Positions 1-6,375 of a stretch of 8,315 nt of DNA are shown here, one piece after another. The stretch is taken from NCBI GenBank assembly GCA_964589725.1, contig CAZPUJ010000530.1, positions 1 through 8,315 of the forward strand. The letters run 5' to 3'. A model generated the notes under the pieces. The model did no database searches. It was given only the letters and a program-made list of their open reading frames with translations, and was not told the origin of the DNA. The position numbers and the translations under genes are program-made. Position 1 is the first letter of the stretch. Each line of letters starts with the position of its first letter. This stretch comes from CAYSHJ01 sp964589725 (GTDB lineage: Bacteria > Planctomycetota > Planctomycetia > Planctomycetales > Planctomycetaceae).

Positions 1-568
1 CGGCGGTTTCGCAGGTCTCGGTCGTTCCCGGCTCCGGTGGCGATTCGATGACGCATCGCAGACAAGCCGTCTGTCCCGGCAGCACGGCCATCACTTGCCC
101 GTGACTGCCGATGCACCCGCCGTAAACCCACGGGATGCCCGTCTCCAGCGAGAGGTCGTTGATCAAGAATCGCGTCTCGAAGTTGTCGGTGCCATCCAGA
201 ATCAAGTTCACGCCGCTCGCCAACTGCCGGATGTTTCGCTGATCCGCGTCCGCGACCACCGGCTCCAAGACGACTCCGCTGTTGATCCGCTTCAATTTCG
301 CGACGGCCGCGATCGCTTTCGGCATCTGCGACGCGACGTCGTCCTCGTCGAACAGCACTTGCCGTTGCAAGTTGGTTGTCTCGACAAAGTCCCGATCCAC
401 GATCCGCAGACGCCCGACGCCGGCTCGCGTCAGCGTCTCGGCCAACACCGATCCGAGCGCTCCGCAGCCAACCAGCAACACGCCGCTGTCCAGCAACCGC
501 CGCTGACCGATTTCTCCCAGCGGAGCGAACCGCGTCTGTCGACTGTATCGTTCGAGCGAATCGGTCAT
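1..568 (-). CDS. ThiF/MoeB/HesA-family adenylyltransferase (E1-like), 3' end beyond the window
   Basis: Members of this family adenylate the C-terminal glycine of a small ubiquitin-like sulfur carrier (MoaD or ThiS) for molybdopterin, thiamine or related sulfur transfer in the cytoplasm. Reading the minus strand from ATG at 568 gives 189 residues before the window ends. Visible motifs are RYSRQTRF at residues 7-14, the nucleotide-binding loop GCGALGS at 34-40, the DRDFVETTNLQRQ stretch at 58-70 with the family arginine at 69, Lys84, and DGTDNFETR at 125-133, whose Asp128 fits the catalytic aspartate of MoeB. CLRC at 169-172 is the first half of the structural zinc site. TCETA at 185-189 resembles the ThiF/MoeB stretch just before the rest of the domain. 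An ATG at 582 is out of frame and meets a stop at once. MoeB, ThiF and HesA cannot be separated here; a C-terminal rhodanese domain, typical of MoeZ-like proteins, would lie outside the window. The gene diverges from the small membrane-protein gene. Confidence 0.92.
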   Translation of the reverse strand, partial: MTDSLERYSRQTRFAPLGEIGQRRLLDSGVLLVGCGALGSVLAETLTRAGVGRLRIVDRDFVETTNLQRQVLFDEDDVASQMPKAIAAVAKLKRINSGVVLEPVVADADQRNIRQLASGVNLILDGTDNFETRFLINDLSLETGIPWVYGGCIGSHGQVMAVLPGQTACLRCVIESPPEPGTTETCETA

Positions 569-637
569 CGGTAGATCGCCATTGAGGTCGAATGAGGCAC
601 TCGTCCAACGCGCCAGCGCGAAACGAATCGAGACGTT

Positions 638-706
638 GGCGAGCGGGGCGGCGTCAGCCCCCCGGTGCTGTCGCGAAACCGGCCGGCTGACGCCGGGCCG
701 CTCGCC
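638..706. repeat. Long imperfect inverted repeat (REP-like hairpin), intergenic
   Basis: Left arm 638-659 (GGCGAGCGGGGCGGCGTCAGCC) and right arm 685-706 pair at 20 of 22 positions, around a 25-base loop. It lies in the 262-base region between the divergent adenylyltransferase and small membrane-protein genes. GGCGAGC...GGCGTCAGCC hairpins are, from memory, a common intergenic repeat in planctomycete genomes. A degenerate half copy appears at about 7101-7119. With no T-run and divergent flanking genes, a mobile or structural repeat fits better than a terminator. I see nothing else convincing in 569-830. Confidence 0.8.
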
Positions 707-830
707 TCAAATGTCTCTCGGACCGTCGTGTCGGGTTCGATTTGACGTCGCCTAACTACGCCCTCGTGTCGCGTGGCAGTATAAAGCGGTCGGACTCGCC
801 TCCCAACTCACGACCTTGGTGCAATGCGGC

Positions 831-995
831 ATGCGACAGACCGTCGGCTGGCTGATGCAACTGGCAGCACTCACGTTTCTGCCGCTGGTGATCTTGTTTC
901 AACTGAACTTTGGCGTCCGACTGTTGGTGATGCCGATCAGCACGCTGATCGCCATCGTCGTCTTCGTCATCGGAACGAAACTGCGCGGATCATGA
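831..995 (+). CDS. Small 54-residue membrane protein, translationally coupled to the downstream gene
   Basis: ATG at 831 opens a 54-codon frame ending in TGA at 993-995. The product starts MRQTVGWLMQ and has two hydrophobic stretches, roughly residues 10-24 and 31-47, separated by QLNFGVR. It ends in a short basic tail, GTKLRGS, so a two-helix hairpin in the cytoplasmic membrane is likely. The composition is that of a real membrane protein. The overlapping +2 frame over the same bases reads as Arg/His/Asp-rich sequence with no hydrophobic core, so that frame is the shadow. The stop overlaps the next start as ATGA (992-995), a typical coupling arrangement. GTG at 819 is an alternative in-frame start, adding four residues. 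I do not recognise a function. I recall similar short hydrophobic proteins annotated as hypothetical in planctomycetes. Confidence 0.75.
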   Translation: MRQTVGWLMQLAALTFLPLVILFQLNFGVRLLVMPISTLIAIVVFVIGTKLRGS

Positions 996-3064
996 CTGTG
1001 CGGATCATGACAGTAGCGAGACAACGCATCGGAATGCTGGGGTATCTTGCAATTGGCATTTCGCAATTTGCAATTTGCAATTTGCAATTGTCTTCGCTCA
1101 ATGCGCAGCTCGTCGCGTCCAGGCCGACCGACGAAGCCATCACGCTCGAATTGGACAACACCGTCACGAAGCGTCTTGCCAGCGTCGAGGATTTCGTTGC
1201 TGAGAGGCAATGGGATATCGTATCCACGCTACTGCGTCAGACGCAGGCCGAGAAGTCTGACAAGCTCGTTGCGATCGCTCCCGGCTGGTATGTGAGCGTT
1301 CAGAGGTACTGCCAGTGCCGCGCCGCCTTGCTTCCACCGGCCGGTCTGGCGGCGTACCGCAACCACGTTGATGCGACCGCGAAGAAATGGCTCGACGATG
1401 CTCAGCGAACTCACGACCGAGCGGCATATCTGCGCATCGCGCGGCAAGCGTTCGCCAGCTCGTATGGCGATGAGGCCCTGCGGCGCCTGGCCGAACTGTC
1501 TTGGGAACAAGCAGACTTCGCGGCCGCGCGGACCTACTGGGAGATGTTGCTTCCCGTCGCCGCGCCGTTGCGATCAGCCGCCGGCATCGGCTTGTTAAGG
1601 CATCCCGACTCATCGTTCGATCCGGCTCAGATGCGTGCGCACTTGATTCTGTGCAGCTTGTTCAAGGGAAACCACTCGCGAGCGGAACAAGAACTTGCCG
1701 TGTTCCGTCGAGTACACGGCGAAGCGACCGGCCGTCTGGCGGGTCGCGACGGAGTGTTGGTTGAGCTTCTGACTCTCTCCCTTTGGCCCTCCGTTCTGAA
1801 GGGCGGGAAAGAAGGGGACGGGCCGCAACTGGATCGTCGTTGTTGGAGTGTCTCGCTGCCGGCGCCACGAATCGACTCGGCCGATAAACGCGATCTATTT
1901 CCGGTGCTCGCGAGCGACACGCTGTTCACGAGCAACGGCGAATCAGTCTTCGCGTTGGATGTCGTTTCCGGTCAGCCGAAGTGGCCCGGAGATGCGGCGG
2001 ACGGCGACAGTCCGCAAGCCGCTTCTATTCATTCGCTGGCGGACCCGATCGCGCCGCGCTGGCCAGTTGTTGGTCGGCGGCAACAGACGTTGTCGATTTA
2101 CGGAGATCGGCTTTATGCCCGACTCGGTACGCCGGTCACTGGTCGAGCAAAACAAGAAACGGAATCGCACAGCGAGTTAGTCGGGCTGGATATCGGTTCC
2201 GGAGAAGGCAAGCTCGTCTGGCGCGTTGCGGCGGAAGAGGTTGATCCGCAAGATCCGCTGCGAGCGACGGCACCGTGGTGTTTTGAAGGCTCGCCGGTCG
2301 CGGATGCTCGACGAGTGTTCGTGGCCTTGCGCCGCAGCCTGCCGCAGGAGCAGATCAACGTCGCGTGTTTTGACGCCGAGACCGCGAAACTGTTGTGGAA
2401 CCGCAAAGTCGGTATTACCGTGGCCTCGACTGACGAGACGGTCAATGCGACCAGCCACCTGTTGCTGACGTTGGCCGAGGACAGTGTTTTCCTCTCGACC
2501 GACGCCGGAGCGATCGCGGCATTGGAAGCTCACGATGGTGCGATCCGCTGGATTCGCACGTACTCGCCCGCGTCGTCCGCGGCACGCGATCATCGTCGCG
2601 GCGGACTCACTCCTTGCTCGTACCACAACGGAGTCTTGTATGTCGCGCCGCTCGACAGTGATCTGTTGATGGCACTGCACGCCGAAAGCGGATTGCGATT
2701 ATGGCAGAAGCTCTGGCCCGACCCGATTCAATATCTCTTGGGGATCTCCGGCGACACACTGATTGTTTCCGGCCGGTCATTGTGGGGAGTGAACTTGTCG
2801 ACGGGTGAGCTGGCTTGGCCGCAGCGTCGCATCGGCTACGACGATCCCGAAGGATTTTCGTCGGGTTGCGGAGTGCTCGTGGGAGACGACGTGTGGTGGC
2901 CGCATCGAGATGAACTGCTGGTGGTCTCCGCGACTACCGGTCAGATCACTCGACGAGTCGAGTTGCGCGAGTCGATCCATGAGCAGGGCGGGCGCGTCGC
3001 GGCGTTTGGCGTGTATCTGTTGATGAGTCACGGCAACCGTCTGACGATGCTGGGGCCAAAGTGA
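992..3064 (+). CDS. Secreted or membrane-anchored PQQ-like beta-propeller repeat protein
   Basis: From ATG 992 the product has 690 residues. A basic n-region (residues 1-14) is followed by a hydrophobic stretch (about 15-33) and a possible signal peptidase site near SLNA-Q, so export is likely; ATG 1007 and 1034 are alternative starts. Residues 62-81 (ASVEDFVAERQW) and 151-188 (a GDEALRRLAELSWEQADF-type helical pair) form an alpha-helical, TPR-like N-terminal region. The C-terminal half carries PQQ/WD-type blade motifs of the form ALD-TG-LW: FALDVVSGQPKW near 316-330, LVGLDIGSGEGKLVW at 396-410, CFDAETAKLLW at 459-469, ALEAHDGAIRW at 510-520, ALHAESGLRLW at 561-571, GVNLSTGELAW at 599-609 and VVSATTGQITR at 644-654. 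That is seven recognisable blades. Known relatives are scaffolds, or PQQ enzymes when catalytic residues are present. I see no quinoprotein dehydrogenase signature, so a binding or assembly role in the cell envelope is more likely than catalysis. The gene overlaps the 54-residue membrane-protein gene by four bases. Confidence 0.88.
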   Translation: MTVRIMTVARQRIGMLGYLAIGISQFAICNLQLSSLNAQLVASRPTDEAITLELDNTVTKRLASVEDFVAERQWDIVSTLLRQTQAEKSDKLVAIAPGWYVSVQRYCQCRAALLPPAGLAAYRNHVDATAKKWLDDAQRTHDRAAYLRIARQAFASSYGDEALRRLAELSWEQADFAAARTYWEMLLPVAAPLRSAAGIGLLRHPDSSFDPAQMRAHLILCSLFKGNHSRAEQELAVFRRVHGEATGRLAGRDGVLVELLTLSLWPSVLKGGKEGDGPQLDRRCWSVSLPAPRIDSADKRDLFPVLASDTLFTSNGESVFALDVVSGQPKWPGDAADGDSPQAASIHSLADPIAPRWPVVGRRQQTLSIYGDRLYARLGTPVTGRAKQETESHSELVGLDIGSGEGKLVWRVAAEEVDPQDPLRATAPWCFEGSPVADARRVFVALRRSLPQEQINVACFDAETAKLLWNRKVGITVASTDETVNATSHLLLTLAEDSVFLSTDAGAIAALEAHDGAIRWIRTYSPASSAARDHRRGGLTPCSYHNGVLYVAPLDSDLLMALHAESGLRLWQKLWPDPIQYLLGISGDTLIVSGRSLWGVNLSTGELAWPQRRIGYDDPEGFSSGCGVLVGDDVWWPHRDELLVVSATTGQITRRVELRESIHEQGGRVAAFGVYLLMSHGNRLTMLGPK
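1049..1090 (+). repeat. Heptanucleotide tandem array (GCAATTT x6, four near-perfect units) inside a signal-peptide coding region
   Basis: Six units in strict 7-base register: GCAATTG, GCATTTC, GCAATTT, GCAATTT, GCAATTT, GCAATTG. The array is 42 bases (14 codons), so it preserves the frame as a whole, while gain or loss of one or two units would shift the frame. It encodes roughly AIGISQFAICNLQ, the hydrophobic core of the export signal of the propeller protein. A/T-rich arrays of this kind occur between genes in some planctomycetes; here the array is inside a gene. Confidence 0.85.
1774..1818 (+). repeat. Imperfect pyrimidine/purine inverted repeat within the propeller gene
   Basis: TCTCCCTTTGGCCCT (1776-1790) is followed by AGGGCGGGAAAGAAGGGGA (1800-1818), which partly pairs with it. 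The translation, residues 261-276 (TLSLWPSVLKGGKEGDG region), falls in the linker between the helical N-terminal part and the propeller. The base pattern resembles the C-rich/G-rich hairpins found elsewhere in this window. It may be a decayed in-frame repeat insertion, or simply a local composition effect. Confidence 0.35.
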
Positions 3065-3088
3065 CTGCGTCACTGCGAGGCTTTTTGC

Positions 3089-3273
3089 GTTCCGGTCCCC
3101 TCTCCCCCGCTTCGGGGGAGAGGGCTAGGGTGAGGGGGCGAACGGTGCCAAGGCCGCCATTCGCAGTGGAACCTCTTCTCTTGACATCAACTCGTCGTCG
3201 GCCGCCAATCAACTCCGAAGCCCCCTCACCCTATCCCTCTTCCCCCGATGCGGGCGGGAGAGGGGACCGGAAC
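3089..3273. repeat. Inverted pair of CCCTCTCCCCC hairpins (REP/BIME-like), left of the MutS-like gene
   Basis: The first unit has a perfect 11-base stem, CCCTCTCCCCC (3098-3108) and GGGGGAGAGGG (3114-3124), with loop GCTTC and tail CTAGGGTGAGGGGG. The second unit, 3221-3273, is its reverse complement with a few changes: CCCCCTCACCCTATCCCTCT, then CCCCC-GATG-CGGG and GGGAGAGGGG. The match continues outward: GTTCCGGTCCCC (3089-3100) is repeated inverted as GGGGACCGGAAC (3262-3273). The pair is therefore one palindromic element of about 185 bases with a central spacer of about 80 bases (3140-3220). It fills most of the gap between the propeller and MutS-like genes. The remaining stretch, 3274-3386, shows no feature I can support. 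No T-run follows either hairpin, so terminator activity is uncertain. Confidence 0.9.
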
Positions 3274-3386
3274 ACGCAGGTGCGCGGCACTATTCTTTCA
3301 CAGGCTCGGAGTGACGCGGCTACTTTACTCGGCGGTCGGTCGCGGTTAATAACGTCACGCTTTTGCCCTCTCTTCTGAATCCAACC

Positions 3387-5282
3387 GTGACGCTTGACTC
3401 ATTCAACTCTGAAACGCCGCGCGACGAGTATCAACATCGGCGCGACGAATTCTTTCAACAGGCTCAACAGCGCGCGCGAATGGACCAGCGGTTGTCGCTG
3501 ACGCGCGCAGTGTTGTTCGTGGCGGGAGTCGGTTGCGCCGCGTGTTCGCTGACAATGCCGGAGTTCGCCTGGTGGTGGAGCTTGATTCCGATTGTGGCGT
3601 TTGTCGCGGCGGTCATGTGGCATGAACGAGTTTCGCAACGGTTGGACCGCTGTCGTCGCGGCATTGCGTATCACGAAGAAAACCTCGCTCGGCTGGAGCA
3701 TCGCTGGCACAACGCGGGAGCGACGGGTGAGCGATACGTCGACGAGCATCATCCCTATGAATGCGATCTGGACCTGTTTGGCAAAAGTTCGCTGTTTCAG
3801 TTGCTGTGCCGAGCGCGCACGAGATTGGGCGAGGACACGTTGGCCGATTGGTTGCGGGCCGCGGCCAGTCCATCCGCAATCGACTTCCGCCAGCGAGCGG
3901 TCAACGAGTTGCGTCATCGCGTCGATCTCCGCGAAAATCTGGCGTTACTGCCGGCGGAGGTGCATGACTCGTTGAATCAGCGGCTGTTGCACGATTGGGC
4001 GGCACAGCCGCCGCACGATGTTTCTCGACGGTGGCTGGTCGCGGCTGGCGTGCTGGGAATCGCGGCGATCGTCACGGGCTTCGGTTGGTTCGTGCTCGAT
4101 TGGCCGCTGGCGATTTGGGTCAGCGTCATCACGATCGAACTGCTGTGTCACTTCGCCTTGAAAGACTTGATCCACCGAGTGGCTCACGACATCGAACAGG
4201 CGGACTCCGGCTTGGCCATCTTGTCGCAAGTGCTGGAAGTCATCGAAGCCGAGCAATTTCACTCGCCGTTGTTGGCGGCCTTGCATTCGCAGTTGCAGAC
4301 GAACGGTCGCGTGCCGTCGCGGCAGATTCGTCGCCTGCAACGGCTCAGCCATTGGATCGAGAATTCGCTGCACAATCAGTTCTTCGCGCCGCTGGCATTT
4401 TTGGTGTGCTTGCCAATCTGGCTGATCCATGCGATCGAACGCAGGCGAGCGACCGTCGGGCCGCACATCGAGCAGTGGCTGGACGCCGTCGGCCAGTTCG
4501 AGTCCCTCAATTCGCTGGCGGGATACGCCTTTGAGCATCCCGCCGATCCATTCCCGGAAATCATTGTGAATGCCAGCCGAACCCCGGCTGCCTCCGAGAA
4601 GCCGACCTTCTCGGCGGACCTCTCCGCGACCGAACCGCTGTTCGACGCCGTGGGCCTGGGGCATCCGTTGCTTCCCGACGAACGTTGCATCCGCAACGAC
4701 ATCCACTTCGGCCGCGAGCCGCGATTGGTGATGGTCAGCGGCTCGAACATGTCGGGCAAGAGCACGCTGCTGCGCACGATCGGCAGCAACGTCGTGCTGG
4801 CCCTGGCCGGCGCGCCGGTGCGAGCGACAACGCTACGTCTGTCGCCGTTCGTGCTCGCTTCGTCGATGCGAGTTCACGACTCGTTGCTGGAAGGATCGTC
4901 GCTGTTCTTCGCCGTCATCTCGCGGATGAAAGGGATCGTCGAACGGACCGGTGGTCCCGTGCCGCTGTTGTTCCTGATCGACGAGATTCTGCCCGGCACA
5001 AACTCGCACGACCGCCGCGTCGGCGCCGAAGCGATCATCCGCCGCCTACTCGACCGCGACGCCGTCGGCTTGGTAACGACGCACGATCTCGCGCTGACAG
5101 ACATCGTCGCCGAACTCGGCCGCCTGGCACTCAACGTCCACTTCGAAGACCGCCTCGAATCCGGCCGCATGACCTTCGACTACCAACTCCGCCCCGGAGT
5201 CGTCCGCCGCAGCAATGCCCTGGAACTATTGAAACTCGTGGGATTGACTGAAGAGACCAGCCCAACGCCGACACACACCTAA
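3387..5282 (+). CDS. Membrane-anchored MutS-family ATPase
   Basis: From GTG 3387 the product has 631 residues; TTG at 3363 would add eight. The C-terminal third is a MutS-type ABC ATPase. Walker A is GSNMSGKST at residues 452-460, with the NM-GKST form characteristic of MutS. Walker B is LFLIDEILPGTN at 528-539. TTHD, the H-loop-like switch, is at 564-567, and SLLEGSSLFF near 499-508 resembles the signature region. The middle (about 130-210 and 260-390) has the helical lever/core character of MutS domain III. Unlike classical MutS there is no N-terminal mismatch-binding domain. There are hydrophobic spans at about 40-53 and 60-77 (two helices), 216-256 (two helices) and 332-350. This fits the poorly characterised MutS-like proteins with transmembrane segments known mainly from sequence in several phyla. 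ATP-driven conformational change is safe to infer. A direct role in mismatch repair is not, since the protein is probably tethered to the membrane and the Phe-x-Glu mismatch-reading motif is not seen. The gene stands alone between two repeat pairs. Confidence 0.88.
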   Translation: MTLDSFNSETPRDEYQHRRDEFFQQAQQRARMDQRLSLTRAVLFVAGVGCAACSLTMPEFAWWWSLIPIVAFVAAVMWHERVSQRLDRCRRGIAYHEENLARLEHRWHNAGATGERYVDEHHPYECDLDLFGKSSLFQLLCRARTRLGEDTLADWLRAAASPSAIDFRQRAVNELRHRVDLRENLALLPAEVHDSLNQRLLHDWAAQPPHDVSRRWLVAAGVLGIAAIVTGFGWFVLDWPLAIWVSVITIELLCHFALKDLIHRVAHDIEQADSGLAILSQVLEVIEAEQFHSPLLAALHSQLQTNGRVPSRQIRRLQRLSHWIENSLHNQFFAPLAFLVCLPIWLIHAIERRRATVGPHIEQWLDAVGQFESLNSLAGYAFEHPADPFPEIIVNASRTPAASEKPTFSADLSATEPLFDAVGLGHPLLPDERCIRNDIHFGREPRLVMVSGSNMSGKSTLLRTIGSNVVLALAGAPVRATTLRLSPFVLASSMRVHDSLLEGSSLFFAVISRMKGIVERTGGPVPLLFLIDEILPGTNSHDRRVGAEAIIRRLLDRDAVGLVTTHDLALTDIVAELGRLALNVHFEDRLESGRMTFDYQLRPGVVRRSNALELLKLVGLTEETSPTPTHT

Positions 5283-5307
5283 TCCGCGTCAATCTTGGAT
5301 TCTTGGA

Positions 5308-5322
5308 GCGGGCTCCGCCCGC
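5308..5322 (+). terminator. Possible terminator-like hairpin after the MutS-like gene
   Basis: GCGGGC (5308-5313), loop TCC, GCCCGC (5317-5322) is a perfect 6-base stem, 26 bases past the TAA at 5280-5282. There is no T-run, so intrinsic termination is only a possibility; it may be part of the adjacent repeat. Confidence 0.3.
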
Positions 5323-5330
5323 AAACCAAT

Positions 5331-5441
5331 TCCCTCTCCCCCGCATCGGGGGAGAGGGCAGGGTGAGGGGCCGAACGTTGAGTCAATACTCGAAGACAGC
5401 CCCCTCACCCCAACCCTCTCCCCCGATGCGGGGGAGAGGGA
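5331..5441. repeat. Second inverted pair of CCCTCTCCCCC hairpins, right of the MutS-like gene
   Basis: The first hairpin is CCCTCTCCCCC (5332-5342), loop GCATC, GGGGGAGAGGG (5348-5358), with tail CAGGGTGAGGGGC. The second is 5414-5440 with loop GATGC and is preceded by GCCCCCTCACCCCAAC. Both stems are perfect over 11 bases, and the two units are reverse complements of each other. The similarity to the left pair (3089-3273) extends past the tail: GCGAACGGTG there and CCGAACGTTG here. The element separates the convergent ends of the MutS-like gene and the response-regulator gene, where it could also block read-through. Confidence 0.9.
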
Positions 5442-5466
5442 GAAATCCTTGCGCCGCACGGCGATT

Positions 5467-6033
5467 TCAAACGTTTGTAGAAGATGGATCTGTTCCAATA
5501 CTTCTCTCCCGTCCGAACAACCCCAGCGAGCCGGTTGGCGACAATGCTCCCGCAGGCGTCGGAGTGTCGACCTCTGCGACTGTGGGCAAGATCACTTCCT
5601 CCAGCCAGCAATGCTTGAGTTCTTTCACGAGCCACAGAAATTTTTCGAGGTCGACCGGTTTCGTCAGATAGGCCGCGACATCGAATTGCTCGACATCCGC
5701 GCGATCCTCGGCGGCGGTTGAGGCGGTCATCACAACGACCGGGATTCCTTTCAGCGACTCGTTCACTTTGGCGGCGGCCAACACATCACGTCCACTGATG
5801 CCGGGCAGGCCCAAATCCAAGAGGATCAAATCCGGCCGCGGCGCGTGCGAAAATTTGGCTTGGTGACGCAGGAATTCCAGCGCTTCCTCGCCGGTCTTCA
5901 ACCAAGTCATGCGATGCTGAATCTTCCCCTTCTGGAGCGCTCCGATGGTCAGTCGAGCCGCCGTCAAGCTGTCCTCGACGAACAGAATCTCCATGGGCCG
6001 ACCGACCGTCTGACTGCCGCTGGCAATGCTCAT
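5467..6033 (-). CDS. Single-domain response regulator, Rcp1-like receiver
   Basis: ATG at 6033 gives 188 residues. The receiver domain spans about 15-147. EILFVEDS holds the acidic pair Glu20 and Asp21; LILLDLGLPG holds the phospho-acceptor Asp73; VVVMTAST holds the switch Thr103; and YLTKPVD holds the conserved Lys125. There is no DNA-binding or enzymatic output domain, only a tail of about 40 residues rich in Pro, Ser, Thr and Gly. The spacing and the sequence APRPDLILLDLGLPG match the Rcp1-type receivers that work with phytochrome-like or other hybrid kinases and act through protein contacts. ATG at 5994 (MEILFVED) is an alternative start. An upstream extension to 6288 is open but reads through a repeat and is rejected. 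No cognate histidine kinase is in the window. The gene converges on the MutS-like gene and diverges from the sigma factor. Confidence 0.9.
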   Translation of the reverse strand: MSIASGSQTVGRPMEILFVEDSLTAARLTIGALQKGKIQHRMTWLKTGEEALEFLRHQAKFSHAPRPDLILLDLGLPGISGRDVLAAAKVNESLKGIPVVVMTASTAAEDRADVEQFDVAAYLTKPVDLEKFLWLVKELKHCWLEEVILPTVAEVDTPTPAGALSPTGSLGLFGRERSIGTDPSSTNV

Positions 6034-6375
6034 GACAACGCCCCTCGTGCCGAAATCACTCCCCTCACGAAGTTGATGCCAGTCTATGCAGCCATCGGAC
6101 AATTTCACAGACCGCAATAACATCACGGCCGGGGAAACGGAGTCGCTCGACGTCAAGCGGCGTGTCCCAGCTTTGGACCAGTGCGTCCAGAGGAATTTGG
6201 ACTGCGGCGACTTGTCGCCGCTTTCCGTCGCGGCGGAGCCGCTATTCTTTCGGCCGTGGTTGTTTGGCCGCTTTCCTTTGCCGATCACATGTTTTCAAAT
6301 GCCCAAGTGGCTCCGCCACAGGCCAGAGCGGAAACGACCGGCAGCCACGTTTCTTTCACGTCAATCGGCCGGCGA
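6034..6375. other. Divergent intergenic region between response regulator and sigma factor genes
   Basis: These 342 bases must hold the promoters of both divergent genes. The only structure I can support is the repeat copy at 6191-6250 and a short CGGCC/GGCCG inverted repeat at 6251-6270. I see no convincing -35/-10 pair or operator. Confidence 0.5.
6191..6250 (+). repeat. GGA-TGCGG-GACTTGTC repeat, copy 1 (upstream of the sigma gene)
   Basis: The core ATTTGGACTGCGGCGACTTG continues as TCGCCGCTTT, then CGGCGGAGCC. The core contains a perfect 7-base stem, GCGGCGA (6204-6210) and TCGCCGC (6215-6221), with loop CTTG. It aligns closely to 6954-7012, including the downstream CG...GGAGCC-CT part. 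It lies in the 5' leader of the ECF sigma gene. Confidence 0.8.

Noticed and set aside
95..574. A 159-codon plus-strand frame
   Set aside because: It is the shadow of the adenylyltransferase on the minus strand, whose motifs are unmistakable.
742..785. TTGACG (742-747) and TATAAA (780-785) as a promoter for the small membrane-protein gene
   Set aside because: The spacing is about 32 bases, far from the usual 16-18, and no better pair is present.
824..991. An N-terminal extension of the propeller protein starting at ATG 824
   Set aside because: The 56 extra residues are Arg/His/Asp-rich without a signal peptide and lie over the small membrane-protein gene in another frame; the export signal begins after 992.
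3061..3090. GTGAC-TGC-GTCAC stem followed by CTTTTT as a terminator of the propeller gene
   Set aside because: The stem is only five bases and the T-run is separated from it by eight or more bases; too weak to support.
3089..3273. A CRISPR array or phage attachment site at the hairpin pairs
   Set aside because: There are only two inverted units with a single spacer, no direct-repeat periodicity, no cas genes and no integrase.
3945..4706. A 253-codon minus-strand frame inside the MutS-like gene
   Set aside because: It is opposite intact MutS motifs, Arg/Gln/Asp-rich and without any recognisable domain; a GC-codon artefact.
6034..6288. Upstream extension of the response regulator to 6288
   Set aside because: It translates the GGA-TGCGG repeat copy and has no receiver-like sequence; the family begins close to GRPMEILFVED.
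6181..6375. GTG 6181 as the sigma factor start
   Set aside because: The added residues are a translation of the repeat and flanking intergenic sequence, and ECF factors of this type begin near residue 1 of the 188-residue form.
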